The translations under genes and the position numbers were made by a program. Shown here in pieces: positions 50,522 through 56,650 of a DNA stretch of 64,000 nucleotides; the first letter of the stretch is position 1, and every line of letters starts with the position of its first letter. The notes under the pieces were generated by a model. That model saw only the letters and a list, made by a program, of their open reading frames with translations, did not search any database and was not told the origin of the DNA. Location of the stretch: contig WPIO01000043.1 of NCBI GenBank assembly GCA_009760855.2, positions 1,428,001 to 1,492,000 of the forward strand. Reading direction: 5' to 3'. This DNA comes from Cristatella mucedo (lineage: Eukaryota > Bryozoa > Phylactolaemata > Cristatellidae).

Positions 50522-52254
50522 GCAGGAGAGTTTCCTATAGCGCATGTACACTCAAAGCTTAAGCGGCTGTCGGTACGAATGCATCGGCCAACATGCTTCA
50601 TCTCACACAACAGAGAGAAAGTCAGAAGCATAGCTGAGTCAGCAGGACAGTCGGGGTAGTTAGCAGCCTGGAAGTAGCAGCTCAGGACGGCTGGAAAGGA
50701 TGCACTATAGTCGGCAGCAGGAGAATAGATGTTATTGCACAAGAATCATGGAAGGCAGCAGGAGAATAGATGTTGTTGCACAAGAATCATGGAAGCGAGC
50801 TCCCCAGTATAGGACCTTTGGAGAAAAAGCATCTGTTGCCCTCAGTCTTTAAAGCATGGGAATGGAACAGCTAGTTTATTGTCCATAGAGGACCTGAGGG
50901 CACGAGGAGGATGAAATTGGTGTAGCAGCTCAGCTTGCTTTAAAGACCAATCCGTAGCAGGCTTTTTGGGTCGGTACTGACTTATGGCTACATCATATCT
51001 TAATCTAAGCTGGTCCATTTTTGAGAAGCATACAAAAAGCAAGCTCGGGCTTTGAGTCAAATAAAAAATTTCAATCAAATACCTGCAGCTATTTCAAAAA
51101 AGGTATGTATAGATCCTTGCTGCTCATATCCAAGCTGCCCTCTTAGGTTAGGAAGAAGGATTGCCACATAAAAGACATTAGGTCGCTATTCGAGTACTGA
51201 CGGCTACCAGGATCGTCGGCAAAATGTTCAACATGCACTGCCCATGCCGCTGCCTGGCTCTACATACCCAACTGACCTCCTATGGGAGTGTCCACCCTGC
51301 ATCCGAAACAGATTTGATTCAACTTGTGCCACCCAGTAGAGTGTCGGTACAAATGCTTATTACTAGTAGCCATGAAAACATCACAGAATAATCACTAAAG
51401 AGTGGTTGAAGCTATTCTGATAGTAATAACAATGAGTCGGTTGTTTTCGTTTTAACTAGTTGCGCGAGGCAATTGCCACGGTTTCATACCGCTTGCATAC
51501 CGCTGACCAACTGGCCAGTCTGCCGTGGAAAGTATCCATATTTTAGATCACCAAAGACTAGTGACATCACGATTCTACACATTTATGCACACGATCCCAA
51601 CTCAAAGGACCAAGTTATGCAATGCAATGCAATTTGTGTGTGTCTGTAACTCAACAAAGTCACAAGGACTAGATGGGAATGTTACGAAGAATTTTCTCAT
51701 TAGTGCACTAAAATGCCTATACCTCGTACAAACCTCAAATCCTTTGGAGACCGTGCATTTAGTTCGTATGCTCCCAAAGCCTGGAGCTCACTCCCTACTT
51801 CAGAACATCTCCTGACTTGACTACATTTAAAAAGAACTTAAAAACACCTATTTAGGACAGCATTTAGTAGGTCCCCGTGATTCGTCCTTCATGTGCTTAT
51901 GCATGCTGACACTGTGCATGCTGCCACTAACCACTCTTGCATGCTGACCCCTGTGCATGTCACCCCTAACCATGTTACTCATGTTGTTTATCAAGCATGA
52001 TATTACTCACCATTCAATCGCATTTCCATTTGCAGCAAATGTAAAGCGCCTAGAAAGAGATTGAGTTTTCTGAGGGTGCTTTATCAAATGTATTATTATT
52101 AGTAGTAGATACACCTGAATACAGTGTGTATGCGTACGTATGCATGATGCAAATTTTCACTTTGTATAATCTACAGGGTGAGAATCCAATTTACGTGAAG
52201 GCGACATCAACTTTCAAAAATCCTATGTATGGAGGAGGTGCTCAAAGCACATAA
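18064..52254 (+). CDS. Integrin beta subunit gene (19 coding exons plus one alternative exon)
   Basis: Encodes the beta chain of an alpha/beta integrin heterodimer, a plasma-membrane receptor linking extracellular ligands to the actin cytoskeleton. Coding segments: 18064-18154, 22888-22997, 24317-24418, 27384-27465, 27722-27853, 30071-30339, 32310-32393 or 34186-34269, 36008-36082, 36445-36630, 36951-37036, 38747-38951, 42922-43067, 44814-45010, 48000-48127, 48256-48357, 48542-48680, 48941-49036, 49416-49582 and 52177-52254. All are GT-AG with matching phases; the total is 2475 nt, 824 residues plus stop, a normal length for the family. Residues: signal peptide 1-30; PSI about 31-75; hybrid and beta-I about 76-405, with MIDAS D153/S155/S157, ADMIDAS D160/D161 and LIMBS N244/D246/E249; I-EGF about 460-665; beta-tail about 666-745; transmembrane 751-773; cytoplasmic tail 774-824 with NPIY and NPMY. 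No frameshift or premature stop is present. Which vertebrate beta it is closest to cannot be judged by eye. Confidence 0.96.
18298..18710 (-). mobile_element. LINE-A 3' end, reverse
   Basis: AAT tail, stem-loop, 3' UTR and the last codons of the ORF, truncated near 18710. In integrin intron 1. Confidence 0.9.
19075..19395 (+). mobile_element. LINE-B 3' fragment
   Basis: [18 protein letters not shown]-like coding end and the shared B 3' UTR. Confidence 0.75.
20318..21820 (+). mobile_element. LINE-A copy with the longest intact reverse transcriptase ORF
   Basis: A 425-codon ORF (to the stop at 21583) holds RT motifs [51 protein letters not shown] and the catalytic box YSDD (20720-20731), then the C-terminal region ending in WNSLP and FRTAF. 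A 3' UTR, the stem-loop and ATT units end near 21820. 5'-truncated: endonuclease and first RT motifs are missing, so it is not autonomous. It abuts a reverse tail fragment (20262-20317). The undamaged ORF suggests recent insertion. Confidence 0.93.
22888..22997 (+). CDS. Integrin beta exon 2: PSI domain, first part
   Basis: Reads with exon 1 as [15 protein letters not shown] and onward. The cysteine pattern C-x5-C-x2-C-x6-C-x2-C ending in CSWC is the hallmark of the plexin-semaphorin-integrin domain at the N-terminus of integrin beta chains, whose cysteines include the long-range disulfide to the EGF region. Acceptor ttttcag, donor AAG|GTAGGA, phase 0 at the 3' end. Residues 31-67. Confidence 0.94.
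22998..24316 (+). other. Integrin intron 2
   Basis: About 1.3 kb. Mostly unique-looking sequence of fairly high GC, with a small CTG run near 23450 and a degraded LINE-A-like 3' tail at about 24200-24310 that ends in an ATT-rich stretch right at the acceptor (tattattag). I see no further exon. Confidence 0.8.
24317..24418 (+). CDS. Integrin beta exon 3: end of PSI, start of hybrid domain
   Basis: Encodes [18 protein letters not shown] and following residues, 34 codons, phase 0 at both ends. The RC...L...GC pattern with a following I-x-x-E-x-P matches the stretch after the PSI core in integrin beta chains. The donor AAG|GTCGGT is preferred over GTAAAG four bases downstream because it keeps the reading phase into exon 4. 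Residues 68-101. Confidence 0.92.
24630..24960. repeat. 12-bp minisatellite CCTGTCCCCTCT, about 28 units
   Basis: Near-perfect tandem array in integrin intron 3. One strand is almost pure pyrimidine except for one G per unit. All ORFs through it ([16 protein letters not shown] and similar) are artefacts. Confidence 0.95.
25690..25790 (+). mobile_element. LINE-B 3' tail
   Basis: Short match to the LINE-B 3' UTR (GCTTTGAGTGCACTATAGAA and CAGTCTTTGTGGCTCTGTGG). Confidence 0.6.
25880..26345 (-). mobile_element. LINE-C 3' fragment, reverse
   Basis: Parallel in order to 9600-10015. Worn coding end and 3' UTR. Confidence 0.6.
26823..27045 (+). mobile_element. SINE-1 copy with duplicated head
   Basis: A 37-bp unit containing the box A region occurs twice in tandem (26823-26859 and 26860-26896, one mismatch). 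A box-B-like GGGTTCAAATCC follows at about 26925, then the SINE-1 body (GATAGCCGTAAAGGCTC) and an ATTTT tail. Confidence 0.8.
27384..27465 (+). CDS. Integrin beta exon 4: hybrid domain
   Basis: Encodes a short acidic linker, then [14 protein letters not shown]. This is a very close match to the conserved Q-x-P-Q-R-L-x-L-K-L-R-P strand of the integrin hybrid domain before the beta-I domain. Acceptor cccttgcag, donor CCAA|GTAAGC, phase 1 at the 3' end. Residues 102-128. Confidence 0.95.
27722..27853 (+). CDS. Integrin beta exon 5: start of beta-I (VWA-like) domain with MIDAS
   Basis: Contains [20 protein letters not shown]153, S155 and S157 form the DxSxS metal-ion-dependent adhesion site; D160 and D161 are the ADMIDAS pair. 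The upstream strand [20 protein letters not shown] is also family-typical. Acceptor gtttgcag, donor CTAG|GTAAGT, phase 1 at both ends. Intron 4 before it is only 256 nt. Confidence 0.97.
   Translation, partial: TNPTSLTYRSGSQKIIQSTCTISWIYPNPCKMIRRSCPAWALS
28133..28205. repeat. CA microsatellite with CG interruptions
   Basis: Imperfect (CA)n with CGCA units. Confidence 0.9.
28205..28340 (-). mobile_element. SINE-2 copy, reverse
   Basis: Reverse order of the 46340-46490 copy: a tail near 28205-28255, the box-B-like GGGGCTCGAGCTC, and a head ending near TTAACCACTAGGAC. Confidence 0.7.
28380..28465 (+). mobile_element. LINE-A tail remnant
   Basis: AAAGTGCCTAGAAAGAGAT...TTCTCTGAAGGCAG stem-loop, then ATT units. 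Confidence 0.7.
28868..29604. repeat. Large fold-back (inverted repeat), arms about 225 bp
   Basis: Left arm 28868-29092 and right arm 29381-29604 are near-perfect reverse complements with a 288-bp loop. Each arm contains the 3' two-thirds of a SINE-1 (SINE body and tail at about 28888-28990 and 29480-29580) plus about 100 bp of another sequence. The loop is related to 40300-40490. It lies in integrin intron 5, so the pre-mRNA can form a long hairpin. Confidence 0.9.
29730..29910 (+). mobile_element. Degraded LINE fragment
   Basis: Worn match to the LINE-A C-terminal coding end (…CATCCCCTGACTTGACGACAT…) with several indels. Confidence 0.55.
30071..30339 (+). CDS. Integrin beta exon 6: central beta-I domain, LIMBS and specificity-determining loop
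   Basis: The longest exon (269 nt, residues 173-262). Contains [10 protein letters not shown], the SDL region around C210 and C213, and [14 protein letters not shown], whose N244, D246, P248 and E249 correspond to the LIMBS/MIDAS ligands. Sequons at N178-I-T; N237-A-T is followed by Pro and may be used poorly. The SDL cysteines are separated by only two residues (CLGC), unlike the longer loop of vertebrate betas. Acceptor gttgtag, donor AAC|GTGAGT, phase 0. Codons are GC-rich compared with the neighbouring introns. Confidence 0.97.
30632..30690. repeat. GT microsatellite
   Basis: About 20 GT units with a few TTT interruptions. Confidence 0.95.
31680..32045. repeat. Degenerate CACAC/CACGTG-rich minisatellite
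   Basis: About 18-20 imperfect units of roughly 15-25 bp built on CACACCAGTCACGTGC and its variants. Several contain the palindrome CACGTG or ACACGTGT. It ends about 265 nt upstream of exon 7A. Confidence 0.8.
32310..32393 (+). CDS. Integrin beta alternative exon 7A
   Basis: 28 codons, phase 0 at both ends, encoding [22 protein letters not shown] and IAGDGK. It matches the conserved IGWRN...LLVFSTD...AGDG strand-loop of the integrin beta-I domain. The Asp of STD (residue 280) is the second-shell MIDAS aspartate, and N269-F-S is a sequon kept at a position used in vertebrate betas. Exon 7B (34186-34269) encodes the same segment, 21 of 28 residues identical, so only one is likely used per transcript. 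7A has a strong donor (AAG|GTAAGG) and a modest acceptor. Confidence 0.93.
32817..32963. repeat. Compound trinucleotide repeat (CTA)n-(CTG)n
   Basis: About 33 CTA units then about 12 CTG units in the intron between the alternative exons. Confidence 0.95.
33158..33345 (+). mobile_element. SINE-1 copy, full length
   Basis: Box A-like TGGCGCACTAGGTAAGG (about 33174), box B GGTTCGAATCC (about 33227), the body with GATAGCCGTAAAGGCTCTTC, a conserved CTATACAAAAAGAGGCTG, and an ATTT tail. A clear tRNA-derived SINE; not a tRNA gene, because no acceptor stem closes. Confidence 0.85.
34186..34269 (+). CDS. Integrin beta alternative exon 7B
   Basis: Second version of the 28-residue beta-I segment: [22 protein letters not shown] and SAGDGK, open and without damage, phase 0 at both ends like 7A. 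The sequon (N-N-S) and the MIDAS-associated Asp (SSD) are kept. Changes cluster at the two N-terminal residues, the sequon middle residue, and positions 12, 17, 20 and 23. The acceptor is strong (cttgcctcttttcag) but the donor is weak (AAG|GTTTGT), the reverse of 7A. Family constraints are preserved, so this is a functional alternative, not a decayed duplicate. Confidence 0.92.
34270..36007 (+). other. Integrin intron 7
   Basis: About 1.7 kb. A pair of degraded LINE-A-type tail fragments facing each other lies near 34995-35180. 34270-34980 and 35190-36000 hold nothing I recognise. Confidence 0.75.
36008..36082 (+). CDS. Integrin beta exon 8: beta-I domain
   Basis: 25 codons: [14 protein letters not shown] and onward, ending WALKQ. 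The GGIV-P-NDG-CH motif is diagnostic for integrin beta-I domains. Acceptor gtttgcctag, donor CAG|GTACAG, phase 0 at both ends, compatible with either 7A or 7B upstream. Residues 291-315. Confidence 0.96.
36445..36630 (+). CDS. Integrin beta exon 9: C-terminal beta-I domain
   Basis: Begins [20 protein letters not shown] and continues FAVAKDQEP, then [14 protein letters not shown]. It matches the conserved DYPS-L...N-I-IFAV...SSN-V-LI segment. 62 codons, residues 316-377, phase 0 at both ends. The donor CAG|GTGCTG is slightly weak. Confidence 0.96.
36951..37036 (+). CDS. Integrin beta exon 10: end of beta-I, return to hybrid domain
   Basis: Encodes [18 protein letters not shown] and following to SSCG. 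It matches the helix and strand after the NIVQLI segment, where the chain re-enters the hybrid domain. Acceptor gcgtttgcag, donor GGAAA|GTACGC, phase 2 at the 3' end. Residues 378-405. Confidence 0.9.
37037..38746 (+). other. Integrin intron 10
   Basis: About 1.7 kb. Unique-looking and fairly GC-rich up to a short reverse LINE-A-like tail fragment (about 38575-38690) just before the next acceptor. Flanking phases fit directly, so no missing exon is required. Confidence 0.75.
38747..38951 (+). CDS. Integrin beta exon 11: hybrid domain second half, start of I-EGF1
   Basis: Contains [41 protein letters not shown], then ECTSCNDL. It matches the hybrid-domain strands (V-F-V...C...IRPLGF...V) and the first I-EGF cysteines (C-x-C-x-x-C). 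205 nt, enters in phase 2, leaves in phase 0. Residues 406-474. Confidence 0.95.
39550..39700 (+). mobile_element. SINE-2 copy
   Basis: Head TTTGACCCAGTGTTTAAGGTG, box-B-like CTCAAGCCCCGTGG, and a tail TTAAGCGTCTGAATAGACAT...GTTCTCTTAGGGCGCTTTAAAAATTA resembling the LINE-A 3' end. Confidence 0.75.
40300..40490 (+). repeat. Dispersed repeat related to the fold-back loop
   Basis: Shares GACCGGT..CC.CACACC.TC.GGATACA..TGCTTGC and further blocks (GCCATCATCGGGCCAACGAT; CACACAAAGGCA) with 29150-29310, with moderate divergence. Confidence 0.6.
40700..41690 (-). mobile_element. LINE-A copy, reverse
   Basis: AAT tail, stem-loop, 3' UTR and about 230 codons of open C-terminal coding region up to 41690, where the match stops within the LKLNDDKTN region. 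Frame intact to there except for one short slip near 41035. Confidence 0.92.
41965..42375 (+). mobile_element. SINE-1 remnant followed by degraded LINE piece
   Basis: 41965-42060 matches the SINE-1 body and tail. 42078-42375 is a worn LINE C-terminal coding segment ([13 protein letters not shown]-like reading, then the FPDLMTF-like end). Confidence 0.55.
42922..43067 (+). CDS. Integrin beta exon 12: I-EGF1/I-EGF2
   Basis: Contains [20 protein letters not shown] then GERCECNL, with the C-x-C and G-x-C-x-C spacing of integrin EGF modules. The acceptor is tctattttaag and the donor GC|GTGAGT, phase 2. A tail rich in Glu and Leu leads into the next module. Residues 475-522. Confidence 0.93.
43068..44813 (+). 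other. Integrin intron 12
   Basis: About 1.7 kb. A LINE-B fragment occupies 44195-44725. 43070-44190 holds no feature I can support. Confidence 0.75.
44195..44725 (+). mobile_element. LINE-B fragment
   Basis: [20 protein letters not shown] coding end and B 3' UTR; lies just before integrin exon 13. Confidence 0.75.
44814..45010 (+). CDS. Integrin beta exon 13: I-EGF2 with two extra cysteines
   Basis: Contains [20 protein letters not shown], then [19 protein letters not shown]. The framework C-x5-C-x-C-x2-C-x-C...W-C-x-C is that of an integrin EGF module. Compared with vertebrate I-EGF2 there are two added cysteines (the last C of CRCGC and that of DSCER), perhaps forming an extra disulfide. 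Codons are strongly GC-ending. Enters in phase 2, leaves in phase 1 (donor TCAG|GTGCTC). Residues 523-588. Confidence 0.93.
45140..45480 (-). mobile_element. Degraded LINE 3' end, reverse
   Basis: AAT-rich start, tail-like block (GCACCCAAGAGAGCTTGATCT) and 3' UTR wording shared with LINE-A relatives. 45490-45725 continues with worn coding sequence. Confidence 0.55.
45740..46110 (-). mobile_element. Degraded LINE relative, reverse (copy 1 of a pair)
   Basis: The first about 90 bases (45755-45847) are almost identical to 46778-46862, so both come from the same sub-family. Confidence 0.6.
46340..46490 (+). mobile_element. SINE-2 copy, best preserved
   Basis: tRNA-like head TTTGACCCAGTGGTTAAGG, box B GGGCTCGAACCCC, then AAACGCCTGAATATAGATT then AAGTTCTCATAGGGTGCTAT: the same architecture as the LINE-A tail (AAAGCGCC...GAGATTAAGTTCTCTGAGGGCGCTTT). 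Confidence 0.8.
46572..47310 (-). mobile_element. LINE-A tail and degraded relative, reverse
   Basis: 46572-46780 is a LINE-A tail and 3' UTR. From 46778 it switches to the sub-family of 45740-46110 and continues as worn C-terminal coding sequence. Confidence 0.65.
47747..47826 (+). mobile_element. Solo LINE-A 3' tail
   Basis: Stem-loop plus seven ATT units. Confidence 0.9.
48000..48127 (+). CDS. Integrin beta exon 14: I-EGF3
   Basis: Reads [18 protein letters not shown] then [15 protein letters not shown]. It is a recognisable EGF module (GNG-C-x-C...C-x-C...Y-x-G-x-x-C-x-C), but the loop between the CxC pairs has eight residues, where vertebrate betas have two (CKCRVCEC type). Enters in phase 1, leaves in phase 0 (ACG|GTGAGC). 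Residues 589-631. Confidence 0.93.
48256..48357 (+). CDS. Integrin beta exon 15: I-EGF4
   Basis: 34 codons: [20 protein letters not shown], then [11 protein letters not shown]. Regular I-EGF4 cysteine spacing, ending with the C-x-x-C that leads to the beta-tail. Phase 0 at both ends; intron 14 is only 128 nt. Residues 632-665. Confidence 0.95.
48542..48680 (+). CDS. Integrin beta exon 16: beta-tail domain, first part
   Basis: Contains [20 protein letters not shown] then [13 protein letters not shown]. It matches the membrane-proximal beta-tail (C-x-x-x-C...CV-CRAF-G...C...C). Sequon at NHT. Intron 15 before it has a GT microsatellite. Donor AAGT|GTGAGT, phase 1. Residues 666-711. Confidence 0.95.
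48941..49036 (+). CDS. Integrin beta exon 17: beta-tail domain, second part
   Basis: Encodes [18 protein letters not shown] then [10 protein letters not shown]. It corresponds to the C...D-x-DDC-F-F-Y...V strand pair of the beta-tail ahead of the membrane. Acceptor cctttggcag, donor CGAG|GTACGG, phase 1 at both ends. Residues 712-743. Confidence 0.93.
49416..49582 (+). CDS. Integrin beta exon 18: transmembrane helix and membrane-proximal tail
   Basis: Starts DCPKEVN, then a single hydrophobic helix (residues about 751-773) with small-residue GVIGG packing motifs, then [19 protein letters not shown] and W797. D781 and the HDRREF motif form the clasp with the alpha subunit. The acceptor is ctgcattag, the donor GCG|GTGAGT, phase 0. 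The near-invariant membrane-proximal motif makes this exon unambiguous. Confidence 0.98.
50192..50518. repeat. TA microsatellite cluster
   Basis: Four TA blocks separated by related unique pieces: TTCACCTAC...ATGTCTACATATGCAAAGTAGCC-type spacers recur, suggesting local duplication. Confidence 0.9.
50525..51030 (-). mobile_element. LINE-B fragment, reverse
   Basis: Reverse B 3' UTR and coding end; contains a local about 43-bp duplication around 50711-50796 (GGCAGCAGGAGAATAGATGT). Confidence 0.7.
51718..52110 (+). mobile_element. LINE-A 3' end
   Basis: Last about 45 codons, 3' UTR, stem-loop and ATT/AGT tail, immediately upstream of the terminal integrin exon. Confidence 0.9.
52177..52254 (+). 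CDS. Integrin beta exon 19: cytoplasmic tail with two NPxY motifs, stop
   Basis: Encodes [20 protein letters not shown], then GAQST and TAA. The proximal NPIY is the talin/PTB-domain site and the distal NPMY, behind a Thr/Ser cluster (TST), is the kindlin site. The tail length and both motifs are conserved with typical signalling-competent betas. Acceptor ataatctacag, phase 0. Confidence 0.98.
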   Translation, partial: GENPIYVKATSTFKNPMYGGGAQST

Positions 52255-52525
52255 GTGTGTGCTGATACGGCATCAGCTAGATAGATGGCATAGCGATCTC
52301 GAACTCTTGGCTCGTCATTCTCTTCGCATCGCCCATCATCTGTCACAAAATGGCTTGCCAGGACCGGGTGCTGTGCATTATCCTACGGCTACATGAAGAT
52401 GATTGATTCGACATTTGTTTATGGCCACGGGTCGTCGGTCGCCTTGTGCCAGTTTGGCAATGGTCTCAGGATCTGCATATTACCACATGACGAAGCATCT
52501 AAATAAATGTTACTTCCTTGATGTG
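52255..52525 (+). other. Probable integrin 3' UTR with AATAAA at 52502-52507
   Basis: An AATAAA hexamer lies about 250 nt after the stop codon, in sequence with no other feature. It is a reasonable poly(A) signal, but cleavage downstream cannot be located without transcripts. Confidence 0.45.
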
Positions 52526-52529
52526 CCGA

Positions 52530-54690
52530 CGTTGGCCTCGGCGTTACAGCCTGCAGCTTTTCGACCACTAACGAGTCCTTACCTTCACCAGGCGTCACCA
52601 GCACATGTTCAGAGAGTGGAGCCGCTCGTAGTCGTGTAGCTGCAGCACAGGCTCATGCTGCCTGTCGTGATGGTTCGCATCACGCCAGAAATGTGAACGC
52701 TCGCAAATAATCTCCAGCTTCTTGGCAGCCTTGCCCGATGCAAGCACTCACCGAGTGTGAGCGCCCCCTTGAAGCACGATGTATATATGATAAGCTAGCA
52801 TTGGTCAGTTGGGTGTCATTTGAATTTGTAATGCCGCCTGCTCGGCGAGGTCCGACTGACCAGGCAGTATGAGCTCGTGTGCTCGGACTTGCCTAGATCA
52901 GAGCCATATCCACACGTGTCTTTTTACTCTGGTGCATTCGCGCATACTCGCCTCCACCCGAAGTCCTTAGTTCCCCAACACCATCTAAACTGTGTCGCAC
53001 ATGTTCACCATGCGTTAGGCTCGTGTGCTGCACGTGTGGCTTGCCGACCTGTCGGAGGACGAGTTGACCGTCGTTGCTATGATCGCTGCCTGATCGTTGT
53101 TTTTTGTATTGGCATCCATAGCTTGCATGGCCTAAATTGGCAGTGTTTGAATGGCTAGCCGGTGGTGAAATGTTGACAAGCTGCTCAGGCCATGGAGATA
53201 TTCTTGGCATCGGGGGGGGGGGGGCGTTACCGTCGCTCTACGATGATTTTGGCCTTTGGGTTGACGGCAGTTGCATGTTTGAAGGACACCACCGATCAAA
53301 CAATGCTGTAGTAAACAGCATGGGCTTGCTCGACCCGACAGCGTATGTGCTTTATATGCAATGCGATGTTGCACTTTGCCCAGCTAGTGGCTTTTACTTT
53401 ATTCTCTTAATCCTATTTGTACGCGGCTGAATGTGTACACGATTAAACACTGTAATTACTACGGTTTGTTTGGCTGAAGTTGCCGGTTGGCACACTACAA
53501 CAATAGTTCACGAACAATTATTTGTATAGTTCCCTCTGAGAACTTATCTCTTTCTTGGCACTTTATATGAGCTGTAAAGGAAGCAGGACCATATGGTTAG
53601 TGGTGATATGCACAAAGTCATCAAGCTTAACATGGTTAGAGGTGACGTGCACAAGGTCAGCATACAAGTATTTTGGATGCAGCCTGTCTACCTAGAGCCC
53701 TCAGCTTCGCGGCTAAGATGTGCCATCCTGAGACGAATGTTTAGATCTGCCGACAAGGATATCAGTTACCCCAATGTGGATAGCCTGAAGCTTCTCCCTT
53801 AAGCTCCATCAGGCAGGCACATTGGACATAAGTGAGTTGCATCGTATATCCTCGAAAATACAATCGCCCCTCTAAAAATATTTGTGAAGCTACATCCATC
53901 TGGAAAACCAATTAGAACATCATGCGTTTTGAACGCATGTACCCACCACAATAGTCGTTTTAGCCCAGCTACAGTTCTGCTTGAGACCATAGTACCCAAA
54001 CGCAGAGTATACTGACAGGTCGTGCATAGCAAATATATGGATGGACGAAAGTACTTTTCAGCTTCAGCCGTCAGGTCTTCTCAAAATTCTAGGTTTTCCC
54101 CGACGACGAATCCTTTGTATGTTAAGTGACTAGAAAACGATCCTCTAAGGGCGCTTTATAAATATATTAATATTTATATTATTCTAAGGTTGAGAAGGTT
54201 CGTTCGCTGTATTAGCATAGAGTTTTTTTGTATAGTTTTTGCTTTTTTGACCTGTTTCAGAGCTATTATGGAAATTTATGGATGTTTTAAGGCTATTGAT
54301 TTTTCCTCAACCTTAAATTATTACTCATTTATAGTCAGCCCCCCCCCCCGACTTACGAAGTAAGTCGAATTTTCCTAAGTCGGGATTGGTCCGTTGTACT
54401 AGGATACGTTCTGACGCTGTCAGACATGGTTTCCTCGCTGTTTTCGGCGTTATCAAATCTACTGACCGCGAGCGGATTTTAAAAATGTTCTTGGTCAAGT
54501 TTTGATTTTCGTTTCGCGACGGCGGCGGCAGAGTTCGTACGTATATCCGATTTTTTAAGTCGAACCGTCGTAAGTTGGTGCCGACTGCATACATAGTATA
54601 TTAATGCACATGTAAAATGTATGTCTTAATGCAAAGAACAGTCGAAGTGCCTTTTCACGGTAATTCTGGGTGTCTGTAGCTTCGTAATAT
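52530..54690. other. Intergenic sequence with minor LINE-tail remnants
   Basis: Poly-G near 53213-53223, reverse tail remnant at about 53515-53680, forward tail remnant at about 54110-54185. No gene recognised. Confidence 0.6.
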
Positions 54691-54696
54691 TGTTTT

Positions 54697-55560
54697 TAAT
54701 AATAATAATAATAATAATATTGCACTTGATAAAGCGCCCTCAGAGAACTTAATCTCTTTCTAGGCGCTTTACATTTGCTGCAAAGTGATACGCAATAGAA
54801 TAGTAAGTAAAATCATGCTTGAAAAACAAACAAAATGAATAACATGGTTAGGGGTTACATGCACTGGGTCAGCATGCAAATGTGGTTAGTGGCAGCATGA
54901 ACAGTGTCAGCACGCATAAGCACATCGAGGACGAATCACAAGGACCCACTAAATGCTGTCCTAAATAGGTATGTTTTCAAGTTTCTTTTAAATGTGGTCA
55001 GGTCAGGGGATGTTCTGATGCAGGTCGGGAGGGAGTTCCAGGCTGTGGGAGCATACGAGCTAAATGCACGGTCTCCAAAGGATTTAAGGTTTGTACGAGG
55101 TATTTCTAGACTGTTGGATTCCGAAAAGCGAGTGGTACGATGCTTTGCCTGATGGGGTAGTATCTCTGAAAGATAGGCTGGAGCCATAGAATGAAGAAAC
55201 CTAAAAGTGAGCGACAAAACCTTGAAGTCAATCCGTTGCTTGACTGGTAACCAGTGCAGGTCGGCGAGAAGTGGAGTAATGTGGCAACTGCGACGCTCAC
55301 GACAGACAAGCCTAGCTGCAGAGTTTTGCACCAGCTGCAATCGCCTGATCGCTCATGCTGGTAGGCCAGTAAGCAGTGAGTTGCAGAAGTCGAGACGAGA
55401 TGTCACGAATGCATGGACCAACTTGGACGTGGTATCCTTATCTAAACAAGCCCTAATTTTAGCAATGTTATGAAGCTGAAAATAGGCTGATTTGACTGTG
55501 GAGCTGATATGGTCGTCTAACGAGAGGTCGCTTTGGAATATGACACCTAGATTTCGAGTT
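54697..55560 (-). mobile_element. LINE-A copy, reverse
   Basis: AAT tail, stem-loop, 3' UTR and about 200 codons of coding end, open from 55340 down to 54936 and very close to the 20318-21820 copy (same [12 protein letters not shown] wording). It breaks off at the minisatellite at 55565. Confidence 0.92.
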
Positions 55561-55564
55561 TTTC

Positions 55565-55704
55565 GGTTGTCCCGCCAGCCTACCGAAGAGCTGGTTGTCC
55601 CACCAGCCTACCGAAGAGCTGGTTGTCCCGCCAGCCTACCGAAGAGCTGGTTGTCCCGCCAGCCTACCGTAGAGCTGGTTGTCCCGCCAGCCTACCGAAG
55701 AGCT
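55565..55704. repeat. 28-bp minisatellite, five units
   Basis: Unit GGTTGTCCCGCCAGCCTACC plus GAAGAGCT, five units in perfect register with two point differences, at the broken end of a LINE-A copy. Confidence 0.95.
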
Positions 55705-55979
55705 GGAGTTGCGTCATTAGCGGACCGTCGCAGCTTCCGAGTTTCTACTGGGTAACCAACCACTCAGGCTAGCCCCACTGGGTAACCACTCGCTCGAGCA
55801 AGCCTGACGCATTGATTTGTTAACTTGACTGATTAGACGTCAGCGACGGGTCGTGGTCGTAAGCTGCCCCGCGCGGCGACCGACCCCTTTCGACGTGCCG
55901 CACCGCTTGGTGGCGAGGATCGGCTGGCCTTTGTGGGTCGTACTTCCGAGGACAGGCTTGCGAGGGAGGGTGCCTAAAA

Positions 55980-56185
55980 TAAAGATATATGCATTTGTTA
56001 TAGCACCCTGAGAGAGCTCAATCACTTTCTAGGTACTTTGCATTTGCTTTAAAAGAAGCGAGATCGAATCAATTAGTGGTAGCATGCTAAATAAACAACA
56101 AGAATAACATAGTTGGAGGACACGCACGCTGTCAGCATGCTAGTGTGGTTAATGGCAGCATGCACGAGCACATAGAGGTTGAATC
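55980..56185 (-). mobile_element. Degraded LINE-A tail, reverse
   Basis: Tail block GCACCCTGAGAGAGCTCAAT and shared 3' UTR direct repeats. Confidence 0.65.
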
Positions 56186-56381
56186 GCAAGAGGCCGCCCA
56201 CTGAAGGATTGATAAATGGCTGCCTAGAGGAGCAGGCAGTGAGAGACAGGGCGGAGGAGAGAGCGGTAGTGAGGCGTAGCTCTGCGAGCGTTGACGAAAT
56301 ACACACCGGCGTTGGAGCCCCGCCCCTCGGTGTCTGCATTTCGTCGTTTCTGTACCGGCGCGTGCTGGGTGCCGCTTACAC

Positions 56382-56382
<1 letters not shown>

Positions 56383-56438
<56 letters not shown>
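56383..56438. repeat. CT microsatellite
   Basis: About 28 CT units. Confidence 0.95.
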
Positions 56439-56441
<3 letters not shown>

Positions 56442-56479
56442 CAGCTTTCTCTCAGCCGTAAGTAAATACGTATAAATAC

Positions 56480-56650
56480 GAGCTGATTTAATAGCCTCTT
56501 TTTTGTATAGCGACAGAAGAGCCTTTACGGCTATCACCGCCGCTTGCAGCGGCGACAGAGGATCGCCCACCGCCGCGCAGAATTCGAACCCACGACCTCG
56601 GGACAGACGCCGTTAAAAGCAGCAGCCTTACCTAGTGCGTGTGCCGTCGC
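56480..56650 (-). mobile_element. SINE-1 copy, reverse, full length
   Basis: Reverse complement of the 33158-33345 copy: AGCCTTTACGGCTATC body, GAATTCGAACCCACGACCTC over box B, CTTACCTAGTGCG over box A. Confidence 0.8.

Larger units (their letters stand above)
49583..52176 (+). other. Integrin intron 18
   Basis: About 2.6 kb. Contains four TA microsatellite blocks (50192-50518), a reverse LINE-B fragment (50525-51030) and a forward LINE-A 3' end (51718-52110) lying only about 65 nt before the terminal exon. 49590-50190 and 51035-51715 show nothing I recognise. Confidence 0.8.

Noticed and set aside
50142-50742. Tyr-Ile repeat ORFs over the TA tracts
   Set aside because: Pure microsatellite translation.
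55565-55704. CRISPR-like direct repeats of 28 bp
   Set aside because: Units are contiguous with no spacers, in an animal genome; a minisatellite.
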